From positions 1,240,001-1,304,000 of the forward strand of contig NZ_CP038498.1 in assembly GCF_012427845.1 (NCBI RefSeq): a stretch of DNA of 64,000 nt. Direction: 5' to 3'. Positions 18,841 through 30,305 of this stretch are shown here, in pieces. The position numbers and the translations under genes are program-made. The notes beneath the pieces were generated by a model. That model saw only the letters and a program-made list of their open reading frames with translations, was not told the DNA's origin and ran no database searches. Source of the stretch: Pectobacterium punjabense. Its GTDB lineage: Bacteria; Pseudomonadota; Gammaproteobacteria; Enterobacterales; Enterobacteriaceae. Position 1 is the first letter of the stretch, and each line of letters begins with the position of its first letter.

Positions 18841-18901
18841 GATACCCGAAATCGTTCGAGTTGCAGAGCAATCAATGTGCGTGCAGCTTGAAATATGACG
18901 G
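18841..18901 (+). repeat. Degenerate, internally deleted ERIC element
   Basis: GATACCCGAAATCGTTCGAG and TGCAGCTTGAAATATGACGG match the two ends of ERIC with several mismatches. The central dyad is missing, leaving about 61 bp. It lies 34 bp before aroL, so it is probably in the aroL leader or promoter. Confidence 0.65.
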
Positions 18902-18935
18902 AACAGGTGAGTAAAAAAGAAGGATTCGTCATTAC

Positions 18936-19457
18936 ATGACACACCCCATTTTTATGGTTGGTGCCAGAGGCTGTGGGAAGACTACGGTAGGGCATCAATT
19001 GGCACAGGCGCTAGGATATGACTTTGTCGATACCGACCTGTTTATGCAGCAAACGACCAATATGACAGTGGCTGATGTTGTTGCACAGGAAGGATGGCAT
19101 GGCTTCCGCCAGCGTGAAAGTCTGGCGCTTCAGCAGGTGACGTCTAACCGTTGTATCGTTGCGACAGGTGGCGGTATGGTATTGGCTGAAGCTAACCGGC
19201 GTTTTATGCGCGATCGCGGTATCGTTATTTACCTCCATGCGAATGCCGAATTGTTGGCTCAGCGGTTGGAGGAAAACCCGCAGGATAACCAGCGGCCTAC
19301 GCTGACAGGTCGTCCTATTGCCGAAGAAATGGCTGACGTACTGGCTGCGCGTGATGCGCTTTATCGTGGAGTTTCGCATCACGTTATCGATGCATCGCAG
19401 GCACCCGAAGCGATCGTGGCAAGCGTGTTGAAAGCGCTACGTTCATCGGCTGCGTAG
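18936..19457 (+). CDS. aroL: Shikimate kinase II
   Basis: AroL phosphorylates shikimate with ATP to shikimate 3-phosphate in the chorismate pathway. The 173-residue protein (E. coli AroL has 174) has the P-loop GARGCGKTT (residues 9-17), the shikimate-binding DTDLFMQQ (about 32-39), GFRQRE, the GGG motif in VATGGGMV, and the lid arginine region QRPTLTGRP. The ATG was chosen because it gives the normal family N-terminus; no strong ribosome-binding site is visible. In E. coli aroL is followed by yaiA and aroM; here ppnP follows directly. I saw no convincing TyrR box in the short, ERIC-invaded upstream region. Confidence 0.95.
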   Translation: MTHPIFMVGARGCGKTTVGHQLAQALGYDFVDTDLFMQQTTNMTVADVVAQEGWHGFRQRESLALQQVTSNRCIVATGGGMVLAEANRRFMRDRGIVIYLHANAELLAQRLEENPQDNQRPTLTGRPIAEEMADVLAARDALYRGVSHHVIDASQAPEAIVASVLKALRSSAA

Positions 19458-19597
19458 GGCGGTCAATGAAGGTCACTGGTAAAATAATCGTCAGTCAGTG
19501 TTACTGAGCACTAACTTTCAATGAATAGATCGTGACAGTGGCTCGACTCTCCTTTTAAGATGAATTTCCTGAATTTTTTGACGATAGGTGCCGCGCT

Positions 19598-19882
19598 ATG
19601 CTGAATGTAAATGAGTATTTTGCAGGGAAGGTCAAGTCAATCGGTTTTGAAGGCGACAGCATTGGCCGCGCCAGTGTCGGTGTTATGGATGCGGGTGAGT
19701 ACACGTTTGGAACCGGACAACCGGAAGAAATGACGGTCATCACTGGAGCATTGAAAGTGCTGTTGCCGGGCTCACCGGATTGGCAGGTTTTCACTCCAGG
19801 AGAAACGTTTTTTGTTCCGGGAAAAAGCGAGTTCAATTTACAGGTGGTCGAACCGACCTCTTATTTGTGTAAATATCTGTAA
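19598..19882 (+). CDS. ppnP: Pyrimidine/purine nucleoside phosphorylase PpnP (YaiE)
   Basis: This 94-residue single-domain cupin has the full family sequence ([18 protein letters not shown] ... [12 protein letters not shown] ... [13 protein letters not shown]). Family members phosphorolyse several nucleosides to base plus ribose 1-phosphate for salvage. Its position after aroL matches the aroL-yaiA-aroM-yaiE order of E. coli with the middle two genes missing. A terminator closes it at 19909-19947. Confidence 0.95.
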   Translation: MLNVNEYFAGKVKSIGFEGDSIGRASVGVMDAGEYTFGTGQPEEMTVITGALKVLLPGSPDWQVFTPGETFFVPGKSEFNLQVVEPTSYLCKYL

Positions 19883-19908
19883 TTTCACTTCTCCTTACCA
19901 ATAAAATG

Positions 19909-19947
19909 AAAATCGGTTTTCCATTATGAATGGGAAACCGATTTTTT
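19909..19947 (+). terminator. Rho-independent terminator of ppnP
   Basis: The stem AATCGGTTT.CC / GG.AAACCGATT is followed by a run of T. It begins 27 bases after the ppnP stop. Confidence 0.85.
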
Positions 19948-20354
19948 ATTGTCAGCTATTTTTTATTCGCCAGATGTTTCGTTTACCACTACCGGATATA
20001 TGAATTTTTTTATTTAATTATGCTGATTAATTAATAATACAAAAGAATGGTGTAATAATTAGGAATAATCCCTGATTTGTTAAAATACAATAGAGTAGGT
20101 TATTTTCGATAATTTTATGCTATGTGAAATGATTGGTTTTTTATTCTTTTAATTATTTTTTATTTGGTTTTTTATTCTGGATTGTTGGTTTGATTCTAGT
20201 TTTGTATCTCTTTTGATTTTGACTGCGTAGTTGAACGTATTAATTGAAAATCAGCTATTTAAGATAAATAGCCGCTATATAGTGTGATCGCATTCAAGTT
20301 TTATTTCTCGATGCCGTTATGGATAGTATAACTATTCTACGCAAAGAGTATTTT
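19948..20354. other. AT-rich region upstream of the chemoreceptor
   Basis: About 400 bp of strongly AT-rich sequence with T-runs and no supported ORF. It should carry the chemoreceptor promoter. GCCGCTAT near 20271 resembles a sigma-28 minus-10 element (GCCGATAA), but no TAAA lies at the right distance, so I do not call it. Confidence 0.4.
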
Positions 20355-22145
20355 ATGCTGAAAACGACGCGCTCCCGCATTCTTGCGGCCTGTTCGACCA
20401 TTGTTGTGCTTTCACTTGTTATCAATACCTTTCTAAATTACACCATCGCCAATAACGCGAATAAGGCATCGATCCAGAATACGCTGGATGCAGTAGCGAC
20501 TAGCCACAGTATAGCGATTAGCGACTGGGTTGCTTCTAAAACGCTGATGATCTCTGCGTTGCATAATCGTGTTACTACCGATGAGGAACCGATTCCTCTG
20601 TTTAAACAGATTGCGGCATCCGGCGGGCTTCTGAATGTGTACATGGGCTATGCCAACGGCACAGCTAAGTTTGCCGATCCCGGCGGTATTCCTGCTGATT
20701 ACAACCCTACTGTCAGGCCTTGGTATCAGCAGGCGGTGAAAGAGGGCAAACCGATAGTGACTGCACCCTATGTTGATGCAGTGACGAATACGCTGGTGGT
20801 CTCTTTCGTTGCTCCGGTACTGGAGGGAAGTACGGTTAGAGGCGTAGTCGGCAGCGATGTCACGATGAAAAGCGTGATTGAAAACGTAAAAGCGATTCAC
20901 CCAGCCAAAGATAGCTTTGGTGTTCTCATCGAGCGTAGTGGCCTGATCATTGCGCATCCAGATGAAAAACTGACGCTGAAAAACATCACTGACATTGCCC
21001 CAGCGATTAACCTGAGCGACATTCTTTCAGCAGATAGCGCCCGTGATGTGGATTTTTCTGGGTCGACAAAGCTAGTTGTGGCAAAACCTATTACTGGCAC
21101 AAACTGGTACATGCTGGTGGCGTTGGATAAAGCCGAAGCTACTGCGGGTATGCGTTCACTGCTCTCCACATCGGTTGTTACGCTGGTTGTTATTGCACTG
21201 CTGGGAACGTTGATTATCGGCGTCATCATCACGTCAACGCTCAAACGTTTGCTGCAAATCCGTGACGCAATGGATGATATCAGTAACGGCAACAACGACC
21301 TGACGCAACGCCTGCCGGATGAAGGGCATGATGAAGTGTCGCAGATTGCCCGCTCATTTAATATTTTTGTCGATAAGATCAGTCAGGTAATGATTCAGAT
21401 CCGGGATATCAGCGCATCGCTTCAGGTGGCAGCGGATGAAATCTCAGCGGGGAACAACGATCTCTCTGCGCGTACTGAGTCTGCGGCGTCGAGCATTCAG
21501 CAAACGGCAGCATCGCTGGAAGAAATCTCTGCGGCGGTGACGCAGTCAGCAGGATCGGCGCAGCAGGTCAATGCTAAAGCGCTGCTGCTGTCGAAAGATG
21601 CAGGCACGGGCGGAAAAGTGGTATCTGATGTGATTGTCACGATGGAAGAAATCGTGGTCGCGTCGGGTAAAATTGGCGATATTATCGGTGTGATCGATGG
21701 TATTGCATTCCAGACTAACATTCTGGCACTTAACGCCGCAGTAGAAGCAGCACGAGCGGGTGAGCAGGGGCGTGGTTTTGCCGTTGTCGCGGGTGAAGTT
21801 CGCAGTCTGGCACAGCGCAGTGCGCAGGCCGCAAAAGAAATTAAAGAGCTGATTGAATCGACCGTCTCCAGTGTGACATCGGGTTCGGTGCAGGTGCGTC
21901 AGGCCAGTGACACGATGAATGAAATTGTTGGTGGCGTGTCTACGGTGAGCTCGGTGATGTCTGAAATTACGCATGCGGCGGATGAGCAAATGCGTGGTAT
22001 CAACGAGATCAACAAAGCGGTAGCGCAGTTGGATTCGATGGTGCAACAGAACGCCGCGCTGGTGCAGGAATCTGCTGCTGCGTCTGGGGCGCTGCAATCG
22101 CAGGCTGAAGAATTAAACGCTGTCGTTGGGGCGTTCCGGGTCTAG
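20355..22145 (+). CDS. Methyl-accepting chemotaxis protein with amino-acid-type dCache sensor domain
   Basis: I place the start at 20355 (596 residues) because AAAGAG lies 7 bases upstream, while the in-frame ATG at 20319 has no ribosome-binding site. The order is: membrane helix (about 10-30); periplasmic double-Cache domain (about 35-270); second membrane helix (about 276-300); HAMP; a cytoplasmic signalling coiled coil with the conserved hairpin tip around [20 protein letters not shown]. The sensor shows Y116, R121, W123, Y124, Y139, D141 and D168. From memory this is the amino-acid-binding pattern of Pseudomonas PctA with identical spacing, so amino-acid ligands are predicted. There is no C-terminal NWETF-type methylation pentapeptide (it ends GAFRV). 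It is a lone gene, inserted between ppnP and rdgC compared with E. coli. Confidence 0.93.
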   Translation: MLKTTRSRILAACSTIVVLSLVINTFLNYTIANNANKASIQNTLDAVATSHSIAISDWVASKTLMISALHNRVTTDEEPIPLFKQIAASGGLLNVYMGYANGTAKFADPGGIPADYNPTVRPWYQQAVKEGKPIVTAPYVDAVTNTLVVSFVAPVLEGSTVRGVVGSDVTMKSVIENVKAIHPAKDSFGVLIERSGLIIAHPDEKLTLKNITDIAPAINLSDILSADSARDVDFSGSTKLVVAKPITGTNWYMLVALDKAEATAGMRSLLSTSVVTLVVIALLGTLIIGVIITSTLKRLLQIRDAMDDISNGNNDLTQRLPDEGHDEVSQIARSFNIFVDKISQVMIQIRDISASLQVAADEISAGNNDLSARTESAASSIQQTAASLEEISAAVTQSAGSAQQVNAKALLLSKDAGTGGKVVSDVIVTMEEIVVASGKIGDIIGVIDGIAFQTNILALNAAVEAARAGEQGRGFAVVAGEVRSLAQRSAQAAKEIKELIESTVSSVTSGSVQVRQASDTMNEIVGGVSTVSSVMSEITHAADEQMRGINEINKAVAQLDSMVQQNAALVQESAAASGALQSQAEELNAVVGAFRV

Positions 22146-22166
22146 CAGGATTCGAGACTGGAATGT

Positions 22167-22194
22167 ATTGCCCGCCAGAACGGTGGCGGGCAAT
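22167..22194. terminator. Convergent hairpin between chemoreceptor gene and rdgC
   Basis: A perfect 11-bp stem (ATTGCCCGCCA / TGGCGGGCAAT) with a 6-base loop lies between two convergent genes. No U-tract is present on either side, so termination efficiency is uncertain. Confidence 0.55.
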
Positions 22195-22237
22195 CACCGA
22201 CAGTATTAACCATCGGTAGCATTAACGATTGAACGTA

Positions 22238-23167
22238 TTAACGTTGGGCTTCACCGCCCAACGCTTCAATCAGATTCGCAATCAATGCTGCCAGTTCGCT
22301 GGTCATCAAAATGAAGTCGGCATCAAACCGCTGAGCAAAATCTTCCCGATCGATATCGTCATTCTGTTCCCGCAACGTATCGGAGAACTTCAACCGTTTT
22401 ACTGAACCATCGTCAGACAAGACCAGTTGAATGCGCTCCTGCCAGTCCAGCGCCAGCTTGGTGACCAGTTTGCCAGCTTCAATGTGTACGGCGATTTCAT
22501 CGCAGACCAAATCCTGTTTTTTACAGCGGATAACGCCGCCGTCTTCCAGAATGGCTTTTAGCTCTGCTTCGTCTTGTAACGCGAATCCTGCCGCCGGTTC
22601 ACCGGAACGCACCCACTCGGTCAGCGTCAACTCGATAGGGTTTTCCATCGTCAGTGGTACAACAGGCAGGGAACCCAATGTTTTGCGCAGCAACGCTAGC
22701 GTATCTTCCGCTTTTTTGGCACTGGCGGCATCGACCATAATCAGGCCGTTAACCGTATCGATCCACAGCCAGACCTGGCTGAAACGGCTGAATGCACGCG
22801 GCAGCAGGCTATGCAGCACTTCGTCTTTCAGTGAATCTTTTTCGGTCTTTTTCAGCTTACGGTGCTGCTCTGCTTCCAGACGCTCGATTTTGGCCTGAAG
22901 GGTTTGCTTGATGACAGGGGAAGGCAGGATTTTTTCTTCTTTACGGGTGCAGATAACGATTTGCCCATTAACGACGTGCGTTAAGGCATCGCTATGCGAT
23001 CCCATCGGCGATACCCAACCCGTTTTCATCATATCCTGACTGCCGCACGGGGTGAACGCGAAAGCGCTGAGCCGTTTTTCCAGTTCGTCCGCAGACAAAA
23101 CGTTATCTTTGGACAGCACGCTGTCCCGGCTTAGGCGGTAAATCATTAAGTTTTTAAACCACAACAT
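22238..23167 (-). CDS. rdgC: Recombination-associated protein RdgC
   Basis: RdgC is a ring-shaped, non-specific DNA-binding protein that limits RecA activity and is found on the nucleoid. The 309-residue product begins [14 protein letters not shown] and has the family motifs [16 protein letters not shown] and [23 protein letters not shown]. The start at 23167 has AGGGAT upstream and fits the family; a longer frame to 23338 adds 57 residues unlike RdgC. It is divergent from mak, as in E. coli, with a short ERIC remnant in the gap. Confidence 0.95.
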   Translation of the reverse strand: MLWFKNLMIYRLSRDSVLSKDNVLSADELEKRLSAFAFTPCGSQDMMKTGWVSPMGSHSDALTHVVNGQIVICTRKEEKILPSPVIKQTLQAKIERLEAEQHRKLKKTEKDSLKDEVLHSLLPRAFSRFSQVWLWIDTVNGLIMVDAASAKKAEDTLALLRKTLGSLPVVPLTMENPIELTLTEWVRSGEPAAGFALQDEAELKAILEDGGVIRCKKQDLVCDEIAVHIEAGKLVTKLALDWQERIQLVLSDDGSVKRLKFSDTLREQNDDIDREDFAQRFDADFILMTSELAALIANLIEALGGEAQR

Positions 23168-23319
23168 GGTGTTATCCCTGACTGGGCGCGCAGGTTTGCA
23201 CGCGGGTTTGTAATGTTGCGCGCATGATAACGAATTCGAGGCCGTAATGTGGAATAAAATACCCGAATTCAGAGGAATACCCGTCACGCTTTGGGTTGCA
23301 GCTGATTGGTTTCTCTGGT

Positions 23320-23381
23320 TATACCCGTCATACTTCAAGCGGCATGTGCGTTGGCTGTGTTACTAGAATTATTTAGGGTAT
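23320..23381 (-). repeat. ERIC element with internal deletion
   Basis: TATACCCGTCATACTTCAAG at one end and AGAATTATTTAGGGTAT at the other are the two ERIC termini. Only about 62 bp remain and the central dyad is lost. It lies in the divergent rdgC-mak promoter region, 76 bp before mak. Confidence 0.8.
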
Positions 23382-23456
23382 CTATCTATAAATAAGAAAG
23401 TTTTCAGGTCAGTGGCAAATTTACTCGGGCCTATTTACCACACGTGGGGAGACATC

Positions 23457-24368
23457 ATGAGAATCGGTATCGATCTGGGCGGGACGAAAACAGAAGTCAT
23501 TGCGCTGGATGACGAGGGAAAGGAACGTTTTCGGCAACGTATGCCGACGCCAAGAAATGATTACCCGGAAACTCTGCGGACTATCGCCACGCTGGTGGAG
23601 ATGGCTGAAAAAGCGATTGGCTGTCGTGGCAGCGTTGGCGTGGGGATTCCCGGTACGCTGTCGCCGTTTACCGGCAAGGTAAAAAATGCCAACTCTACCT
23701 GGCTCAATGGTCAGGCGCTGGATCTCGATCTTGCCACGCTGTTAAATCGACCCGTGCGGGTTGCGAATGACGCGAACTGTTTTGCTGTTTCAGAGGCTGT
23801 TGACGGTGCTGGGGCAGGGAAGCAGGCCGTCTTTGCAGTCATCATCGGCACTGGCTGTGGGTCGGGCATTGCGTTGAACGGTCAGGCTCACGTCGGCGGT
23901 AACGGTATTGCGGGTGAATGGGGGCATAACCCGCTGCCCTGGATGGATGAAGATGAGCTGCGTTATCGGCAGACCGTGCCCTGCTACTGTGGCAAGTCCG
24001 GCTGTATTGAATCCTTTATTTCCGGTACGGGATTTTCGGTAGATTATCAACGCCTGAGTGGCCAGCCGCACAAGGGCGAGGCGATCATTACCTTAGCGGA
24101 GCAGGGTGATCCCATTGCGGAGCTGGCATTACAGCGCTATGAGCACCGTTTGGCAAAATCGCTGGCGCATGTGATTAACCTGCTTGACCCTGACGTCGTG
24201 GTACTGGGAGGCGGAATGAGCAATGTGTCTCGTCTTTATCAGACCGTGCCGGAAAAGATTAAACAGTGGATCTTCGGCGGTGAGTGCGAAACGCCTGTAC
24301 GCCAGGCGATACACGGCGACTCCAGCGGGGTTCGCGGAGCCGCCTGGCTTTGGCCGAAGACGAAGTAA
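23457..24368 (+). CDS. mak: Fructokinase (ROK family)
   Basis: Mak phosphorylates fructose (also mannose and glucose weakly) with ATP in the cytoplasm. The 303-residue product starts [13 protein letters not shown], the phosphate-binding loop, and has ANDANCF with the catalytic Asp, IGTGCGSG, the ROK signature [14 protein letters not shown], and the zinc-binding group [10 protein letters not shown]. The ATG at 23457 follows GGGGAGA and matches E. coli Mak; the longer frame from 23412 adds 15 residues without support. It converges on sbcC; E. coli has araJ between them, and it is absent here. Confidence 0.94.
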   Translation: MRIGIDLGGTKTEVIALDDEGKERFRQRMPTPRNDYPETLRTIATLVEMAEKAIGCRGSVGVGIPGTLSPFTGKVKNANSTWLNGQALDLDLATLLNRPVRVANDANCFAVSEAVDGAGAGKQAVFAVIIGTGCGSGIALNGQAHVGGNGIAGEWGHNPLPWMDEDELRYRQTVPCYCGKSGCIESFISGTGFSVDYQRLSGQPHKGEAIITLAEQGDPIAELALQRYEHRLAKSLAHVINLLDPDVVVLGGGMSNVSRLYQTVPEKIKQWIFGGECETPVRQAIHGDSSGVRGAAWLWPKTK

Positions 24369-24386
24369 TTGCAGATCGAATGATGG

Positions 24387-27300
24387 CTAAACGGCGTACT
24401 GTGGTGCCAATCGGCTGACGCCTAGTCCGTTAACCTTCTGCACTTTGATCTGTACTGGAATGCGTTCTTTCATGGCTTCGACATGACTGATGACGCCGAT
24501 GATTTTACCGGAGGCGTTGAGGTTATCGAGCGCATCCAGTGCGATATCTAGCGTTTCGGCATCCAGCGTACCGAAGCCTTCGTCCAGAAACAGCGAGTCG
24601 ATGCTGGCTCTGTGGCTGACCAGATCGGATAGCGCCAACGCCAGTGATAGACTCACCAAAAAACTCTCGCCACCGGATAGCGTTTTTGTATCGCGCTCGG
24701 CATCTGCCTGCCAGGTATCCATCACCAGAAGTTCCAGCTCGCCACCGGGTTTCCGTTTTAGCTGATAACGATCGTGCAGGCGTGAAAGCTGGATATTGGC
24801 GAGGTAGATCAGATGATCCAACGTTAGCCCCTGAGCAAACTTGCGGAATTTATGCCCGTTTTGTGAGCCGATTAGCGAGTTTAGCGTATCCCAATCGTCA
24901 CACATTTTCTGGCTTTGGGCGATCTCGTTAAGCAGAGCGTGTTGATTCTGGCGCTGTTGCCGATCGTCAGATAGCTGACGTTGGCATTCACCCTGCTGCC
25001 GGAGGTTGGCTTTCAGTGTTTCATCTTGTTCTGAGAGCTGCTGTTGTATCGATGTCTGCGTTGCTTCTTCTGGTAGGGGGTCAGGCCGTTTTTGTTGTTG
25101 CTCAAGTAATGCCTGTTCAGCCTGCTGGTGAAGCACTGCTGCCTGCTGCAAGCTCTGATACAGCTTCTCCTTCAATGCCTGCAAAGTCTGTCGTTCCTGT
25201 TCATCAAGCAGCGCATTCAGGAAGGCGGCTTCATCAGCAAAAGCACTTTGCTGCAAAGCCTGAGTGAATCGTTCAGTCGCACTATCGCGTTGATGCATGC
25301 TCTGCTCATACTGCTGCTGCGTGCGGGTCAGTTCTCCCGTCAGGCGGCTCAACGTCGTTTCGGTTTGCTGACGAGCTGATAGGGCTAGTCTGAGTGCATC
25401 GTCGTACTGCTGGCTGGTTCGCTGTAGCTGTTCGCGCACGGTAGCGATCTGCCTGTCCCCAAATAACGCCAGCCGCTCTTGTTGGTTCGCGCTGAGTAAC
25501 GCGAGGTGCTGTTCCAGGTGCTGTTGCTGCGTTTGGAACTGCTGTTTTGCCTCGGTCACGCTGCGATTCAGATGCTGAAAATCGCTTTCCAGTGTGGCTA
25601 ACAGGGGGATTAAGCGAGACTGCTCCTGTTCTTTGGTTTTCCAATCTTGCCATTCGCTCTCGCGCTGAACCAGCCAGCTATCCTGAGCGCCATCTTCCGG
25701 CAAAAGGAGACCTGCATTTGCCAGCGTCTGCGTGATTTCCTGAGCGAACTGCGTGAGCTGCTGCTGCACGTTTTGCAGCGACTGGGCGGTTTCTTCCTGC
25801 GTGACGCGTAGCGAGGTCTGTTGCTGGGCGTTTAGTGCAATTTTTTGGTCGAGTTCTCGCAATAATGTCTCTGAGGCGGTCAGTGAATCCTTACTTTCCT
25901 GCCACCGCTTTTGCTCCTGTTCGCGCACGCTAATCTGCTGGCGAATATCCTGTTCTTCGACCTCGCGTTGTGCAAACCAGGCAGCAATCTTGTCCTGCTC
26001 TTCCAGCGTATAGTTAACTTGTAAGCGCTCACTGACATCTTGCCACTGTTGCAACAGCGTTTGATGCTCGCCATCGTTCTGAGCGATATCCTGTTGCAGC
26101 TGTTCCCGCTGCTGCTCTAGTGAGGTCAACCGTGCTGTCGTATTCGCCAGCGCCGTTGTTAACTGACTGACCTCCTGGCGTAACGCCGTCAGGCGATTTT
26201 GAGTTTCAGATGGTTGTAATGCCTGATAGCGTTCAATCGCCGGGTGTTCAGTTGAACCGCACAACGGACAGGGATCGCCAGCCTGTAGTCGCTGTCTTTC
26301 GGCTTCCAATTTAACGATGCGTTCTTCCTGACGGTACACCGTTTCCAGATCGTCGAGATGCTGAGTGCGCTGCTCGTGTTCAGACTGTTGCTGTTTCTTT
26401 AAGATTTCTGACTGACTGATATGCCCTTGTATCTCATCTTGTTTGGCGAGGTGCTGCTGCTGACGGGCGTGAAGACGTTGGTATTGGTCGCTGATTGTCG
26501 CGAGCTGTTGGCGTACGGTTCTCTGGGCGCTGAGTTGATTAAACCGCTGGTGCAGCGCGGAAAGCGGCTGCTGGGTTTCCTGATTTTTCCGGGTCTCATC
26601 GTGTAGTGTGAACAACTCGCGCGCGGCATCAACGACCGTTTGTTGTTCGCGCTGTTGTGCCGTCAGTGTTGCCGCTTCTTGCTGGAGCGCTGTTGATTGT
26701 TCGGTGTGCTGTATCTGTTTTTGGCTTAGCTTCTGTTGCTCGTCATTAAGCTGGCGCAACTGCCGAAACTGGGTGCGCCACAGAGGAAGTTGTTCTCCCC
26801 ACTGCTGATGATGTGCGTGTTGCTGGCGATAAGATTGAATCTGTTCAATCTGCTGTTTTGCCTGCTGCTGTTCCGCTGCTATCTGCGTTTGTTTGCTTTC
26901 GTCGGCTTGCAGGCGACGCTGTGTTTTTGCCAGTTCGTCCTGCTGCTGGGTTTTTTGCTGTTCCAGTGTAGCGATACGATGGTCAAGCGGCACAACCTGT
27001 TCGTTGATCAACAACTCTTGTTTCTGACGTTCCCGTTTATGCTCATTCGCGTTCTGCTCCGCCTTTTCTTCCTGCTGGCGTAGCGTCGCCAAAGCCAACT
27101 GTTCTGCGCCCTGTTTCTCAGTCAGTTGTTCAATCTGCTGGGCGAGTGTAAGGGACTCCTGTCGATAGCGCTCCTTTTCCTGGTGTAGTGGCCTTAGCTT
27201 TTCTGCCGGCTCGCTGTTGGCTAACTTATCGAGCTGCGGCTTGGCCCGCTGAATGGCTGATTCGGCGCTTGCGTGTTGTAACTGCGTGCTGGTTAGCTGC

Positions 27301-28070
27301 GTCTGCCGCTGCGTCAATTGCTCAAACCAGCGCAGCATAGTCAGTACTTGCTCACGCTCGGCGTTGCCCTGTTGCTCCTGCTGGAGCAGCTCAGCAAGCT
27401 GTGTTTCTACCTGCTGACGCTGCTCATCGGTTAACAGCTGAATACCTGACGCGCGCGCCTGTAGCGTGCTCAGCGCGATGTTTGCCTGATTGTATTTTTC
27501 ATAGACACGTTCGGAAATCAGTCCATAAATGTCTGTGCCAGTCAGTTCCTCCAGCAGTTCCGCTCTGTCGCTGGCTTTTGCGTTGAGAAAGGCGGCAAAT
27601 TGCCCCTGTGACAGCATCATGGATCGCGTAAAGCGGCCAAAATCCAGTCCGGTGATCTGTGTGATCATGTCTTTCTTATCATTGAGCTTTTCACACAGAA
27701 TTTTGCCACCGTCAATGAGGGCAAGTTCGGCCTTGGGAGACTGCAAGTTACGATTTGGATCATTTCTTGCCCGACGCTGGCTCCAGAAGGCACGATATCC
27801 CACGCCTTTAACCTCAAACTCGACCTCGGCGAGGCACTCGGCGGTGTTACGAGTCATCAGATCGTTATTAGTAGCGGAAAGCTGACCCAACCGTGGTGTT
27901 TCGTGATACAGCGCCAGACAAATGGCATCCAGCAGCGTGGTTTTTCCTGCCCCTGTTGGGCCGGTAATGGCAAACAAGCCGTTGCTGGAAAACGGCTCTT
28001 GAGTGAAGTCGATCTTCCATTCGCCTTTCAGCGCGTTGAGATTCTTTAAACGCAGACTGAGGATTTTCAT
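24387..28070 (-). CDS. sbcC: Exonuclease SbcCD, ATPase subunit SbcC
   Basis: SbcC is the SMC/Rad50-like ATPase of the SbcCD nuclease, which cleaves hairpins and processes double-strand ends. The 1227-residue protein has the N-terminal Walker [15 protein letters not shown] (about residues 38-51), long Gln- and Glu-rich coiled coils, and a zinc hook Cys601-Pro-Leu-Cys604 at the centre. The C-terminal ATPase half carries signature LSGGE (about 1131) and Walker [12 protein letters not shown]. Its start overlaps the sbcD stop by 4 bases (ATGA), indicating translational coupling. The coiled coil is unusually rich in glutamine. Confidence 0.96.
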   Translation of the reverse strand: MKILSLRLKNLNALKGEWKIDFTQEPFSSNGLFAITGPTGAGKTTLLDAICLALYHETPRLGQLSATNNDLMTRNTAECLAEVEFEVKGVGYRAFWSQRRARNDPNRNLQSPKAELALIDGGKILCEKLNDKKDMITQITGLDFGRFTRSMMLSQGQFAAFLNAKASDRAELLEELTGTDIYGLISERVYEKYNQANIALSTLQARASGIQLLTDEQRQQVETQLAELLQQEQQGNAEREQVLTMLRWFEQLTQRQTQLTSTQLQHASAESAIQRAKPQLDKLANSEPAEKLRPLHQEKERYRQESLTLAQQIEQLTEKQGAEQLALATLRQQEEKAEQNANEHKRERQKQELLINEQVVPLDHRIATLEQQKTQQQDELAKTQRRLQADESKQTQIAAEQQQAKQQIEQIQSYRQQHAHHQQWGEQLPLWRTQFRQLRQLNDEQQKLSQKQIQHTEQSTALQQEAATLTAQQREQQTVVDAARELFTLHDETRKNQETQQPLSALHQRFNQLSAQRTVRQQLATISDQYQRLHARQQQHLAKQDEIQGHISQSEILKKQQQSEHEQRTQHLDDLETVYRQEERIVKLEAERQRLQAGDPCPLCGSTEHPAIERYQALQPSETQNRLTALRQEVSQLTTALANTTARLTSLEQQREQLQQDIAQNDGEHQTLLQQWQDVSERLQVNYTLEEQDKIAAWFAQREVEEQDIRQQISVREQEQKRWQESKDSLTASETLLRELDQKIALNAQQQTSLRVTQEETAQSLQNVQQQLTQFAQEITQTLANAGLLLPEDGAQDSWLVQRESEWQDWKTKEQEQSRLIPLLATLESDFQHLNRSVTEAKQQFQTQQQHLEQHLALLSANQQERLALFGDRQIATVREQLQRTSQQYDDALRLALSARQQTETTLSRLTGELTRTQQQYEQSMHQRDSATERFTQALQQSAFADEAAFLNALLDEQERQTLQALKEKLYQSLQQAAVLHQQAEQALLEQQQKRPDPLPEEATQTSIQQQLSEQDETLKANLRQQGECQRQLSDDRQQRQNQHALLNEIAQSQKMCDDWDTLNSLIGSQNGHKFRKFAQGLTLDHLIYLANIQLSRLHDRYQLKRKPGGELELLVMDTWQADAERDTKTLSGGESFLVSLSLALALSDLVSHRASIDSLFLDEGFGTLDAETLDIALDALDNLNASGKIIGVISHVEAMKERIPVQIKVQKVNGLGVSRLAPQYAV

Positions 28071-29293
28071 TTGGCAGGCTCGCTATTTTCCAATTCATCA
28101 ATAACCTGAGTAAACAGCGAGCGCACACGCTGTTGTCGGCTCTCTTCCATTTCAGTCTCCGTGGCCAGACGACGTTCAAAAACGTCATGCACGCTCAATT
28201 CGTTTAGCGTTTCCTTGTCCTGTCGGATCATCGCCTGCAAACGCTGTTCGCGCGTGCGGCGCAGCAGAAGTACCTCAACGGGCAGATTTTCGGTCATCGC
28301 CTGAACACGCTTTTGCATGTCGCTCAGATAATCCTGCGTACTGAGTTCAATATCCAGCCACACGGGTTTATCGCCCTGATAGGTCTGGAAGGCGGACAGC
28401 TGTTGTTCAATATCACTCAGGCTGCCTTTAATCAGCTGCATCGGCTGGGTTACGGGAATGGGAAGTAGATCTATTTGCGGTGGCGCATCGGGTATGAAGC
28501 TGACCAGACAAACGGACTTCTCACTGCCGAGCTCATCAAAACTCAGCGGGATAGGTGAACCGCTGTAGCGAATGTGCTCACTTTGGGTCACGCGCTGCGG
28601 GCGGTGAATATGCCCGAGGGCGATATAATCCGCAGGGGGAAAAGCCTGAGCAGGGAAGGCATCGAGCGTACCAATGTAGATATCGCGCACGGATTCCGAG
28701 GCGCTTGCACCAATCGTCGTCAGATGCCCGGTTGCAATAATTGGTAACGGCAGGCCAAGCTCGTCTCGCTTTTGGCAAGCCAATTGGTAACACTGTTGGT
28801 AGTGCGCGGTAATGGCTTCCTGTAGCGCGAGCTGTTTTTCATCACCGGATTGTCCGGCTTTGCTGGTTAGCACATCACGCGGACGTAAAAAAGGAATGGC
28901 ACAGAGCAGGGCGCCGGGCTGCCGCTGACGGTTTTCCAGCAGGAGCACCTGTTGGGCGGGCTCGTCGCTGGCGCAGGCGATGACCCGCGTATTCAGGCAG
29001 GCCAGTAAACCACGGGATTCATTTAACATCGCGACGGAATCGTGGTTGCCGCCGAGAATGACAAGCTGGCAGCCCGTGCGCTGTAGTTCCACCACGAAGC
29101 TATAGTACATTTCCCGCGCATAGCTAGGAGGCGAGCCGTTATCAAAAATATCGCCTGCGACTATAATGGCATCGACGTGGTGCAGTTCCACTTGGGCGAT
29201 AAGCCAGTGCAGAAAAGCCTGATGCTCAGTTGCGCGGCTTTTGGTATAAAAATATTGCCCTAAATGCCAATCGGCGGTGTGGATAATGCGCAT
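28067..29293 (-). CDS. sbcD: Exonuclease SbcCD, nuclease subunit SbcD
   Basis: SbcD is the Mre11-like manganese-dependent phosphoesterase of SbcCD. The 408-residue protein contains the five metallophosphoesterase motifs: [27 protein letters not shown] and LGHIHRPQ. The start at 29293 ([15 protein letters not shown]) follows GAGAGAG and matches the family; the frame open to 29341 adds 16 unsupported residues. It is the first gene of the sbcDC operon and divergent from phoB, as in E. coli. Confidence 0.95.
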   Translation of the reverse strand: MRIIHTADWHLGQYFYTKSRATEHQAFLHWLIAQVELHHVDAIIVAGDIFDNGSPPSYAREMYYSFVVELQRTGCQLVILGGNHDSVAMLNESRGLLACLNTRVIACASDEPAQQVLLLENRQRQPGALLCAIPFLRPRDVLTSKAGQSGDEKQLALQEAITAHYQQCYQLACQKRDELGLPLPIIATGHLTTIGASASESVRDIYIGTLDAFPAQAFPPADYIALGHIHRPQRVTQSEHIRYSGSPIPLSFDELGSEKSVCLVSFIPDAPPQIDLLPIPVTQPMQLIKGSLSDIEQQLSAFQTYQGDKPVWLDIELSTQDYLSDMQKRVQAMTENLPVEVLLLRRTREQRLQAMIRQDKETLNELSVHDVFERRLATETEMEESRQQRVRSLFTQVIDELENSEPAK

Positions 29294-29508
29294 CGTGCTC
29301 TCTCGATATTCATGCCGTGTGGCGTTGGATGACGTTGTCATTGTTCATTATGTGACATGGTGTGTCATCGCGATGGTGCTCTGTCACCGTAATGCCGTGA
29401 TTATATATAGCAGGAATGACGGCTGTCGCGGTGGAATCAAGAGTTTGGAAAGCAGCTCGAAAAATCAGATGTACGCGCTGTAACACCATGCGATGAGGAG
29501 CCGTATGT

Positions 29509-29542
29509 TTTTCATAAATCTGTCATAAAACTGACGCATAAT
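29509..29542 (+). promoter_or_regulatory. Pho box and minus-10 of the phoB promoter
   Basis: Three 11-base direct repeats (TTTTCATAAAT, CTGTCATAAAA, CTGACGCATAA) at 29509-29541 match the PhoB-binding pattern CTGTCATAWAW. CATAAT at 29537-29542 serves as the minus-10 element. This means phosphate-starvation autoregulation of phoBR by PhoB, as in E. coli. Confidence 0.92.
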
Positions 29543-29588
29543 GCCTTTCGCCTGCTAACAGCGACGATGATTAACGACAGGATTAACA

Positions 29589-30278
29589 ATGGCAAAACGC
29601 ATATTAGTCGTGGAAGATGAAGCACCAATTCGTGAAATGGTCTGCTTTGTACTGGAACAAAATGGTTATCAACCAGTGGAAGCCGAAGATTATGACAGTG
29701 CGGTAACGCAACTGTCAGAGCCGTTCCCAGAGCTGGTGTTATTGGACTGGATGCTGCCAGGCGGTTCGGGCCTGCAATTCATCAAGCATATGAAGCGCGA
29801 AGCGCTGACGCGTGATATTCCGGTAATGATGTTGACCGCGCGTGGCGAAGAAGAAGACCGCGTGCGTGGGCTTGAAGTGGGGGCGGATGATTACATTACC
29901 AAACCGTTTTCACCCAAAGAATTAGTGGCGCGTATCAAAGCCGTGATGCGCCGAATTTCACCGATGGCGGTGGAAGAAGTGATTGAAATGCGTGGCCTGA
30001 GCCTTGACCCTTCTTCCCATCGCGTGACGACCGAAGAGCACGCGTTAGACATGGGGCCGACAGAATTTAAACTGCTGCATTTCTTTATGACGCATCCTGA
30101 ACGTGTTTATAGCCGGGAACAGTTGCTGAATCACGTTTGGGGCACTAACGTTTATGTTGAGGATCGTACTGTCGACGTCCATATTCGTCGCCTGCGTAAA
30201 GCGCTGGAAACCAGCGGACATGACAAAATGGTGCAAACCGTTCGGGGAACGGGCTACCGTTTTTCAACGCGTTACTGA
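29589..30278 (+). CDS. phoB: Phosphate regulon response regulator PhoB
   Basis: PhoB activates the phosphate-starvation regulon. The 229-residue protein has an N-terminal receiver domain with acidic pocket E9/D10, phosphoacceptor Asp53 (LVLLDWM), and the conserved Thr and Lys in MMLTARG and [10 protein letters not shown]-terminal OmpR-type winged-helix domain follows (recognition region [18 protein letters not shown]). The length equals E. coli PhoB. It forms an operon with phoR (27-bp gap) and is preceded by a Pho box. Confidence 0.97.
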   Translation: MAKRILVVEDEAPIREMVCFVLEQNGYQPVEAEDYDSAVTQLSEPFPELVLLDWMLPGGSGLQFIKHMKREALTRDIPVMMLTARGEEEDRVRGLEVGADDYITKPFSPKELVARIKAVMRRISPMAVEEVIEMRGLSLDPSSHRVTTEEHALDMGPTEFKLLHFFMTHPERVYSREQLLNHVWGTNVYVEDRTVDVHIRRLRKALETSGHDKMVQTVRGTGYRFSTRY

Positions 30279-30305
30279 GGTAATCGTAACCGGAGAAATA
30301 TTAAC

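Noticed and set aside
18936..19882. Possible hidden yaiA or aroM between aroL and ppnP
   Set aside because: The gap 19458-19597 is only 140 bp and contains no frame resembling either; the genes are absent, not missed.
20240..20290. Sigma-28 flagellar promoter for the chemoreceptor gene
   Set aside because: GCCGCTAT resembles the minus-10, but TAAA is not found at 15 bases upstream.
21546..22097. 183-codon ORF antisense to the chemoreceptor signalling domain
   Set aside because: It has composition typical of an antisense shadow (His/Arg-rich) and covers the most conserved part of the sense protein.
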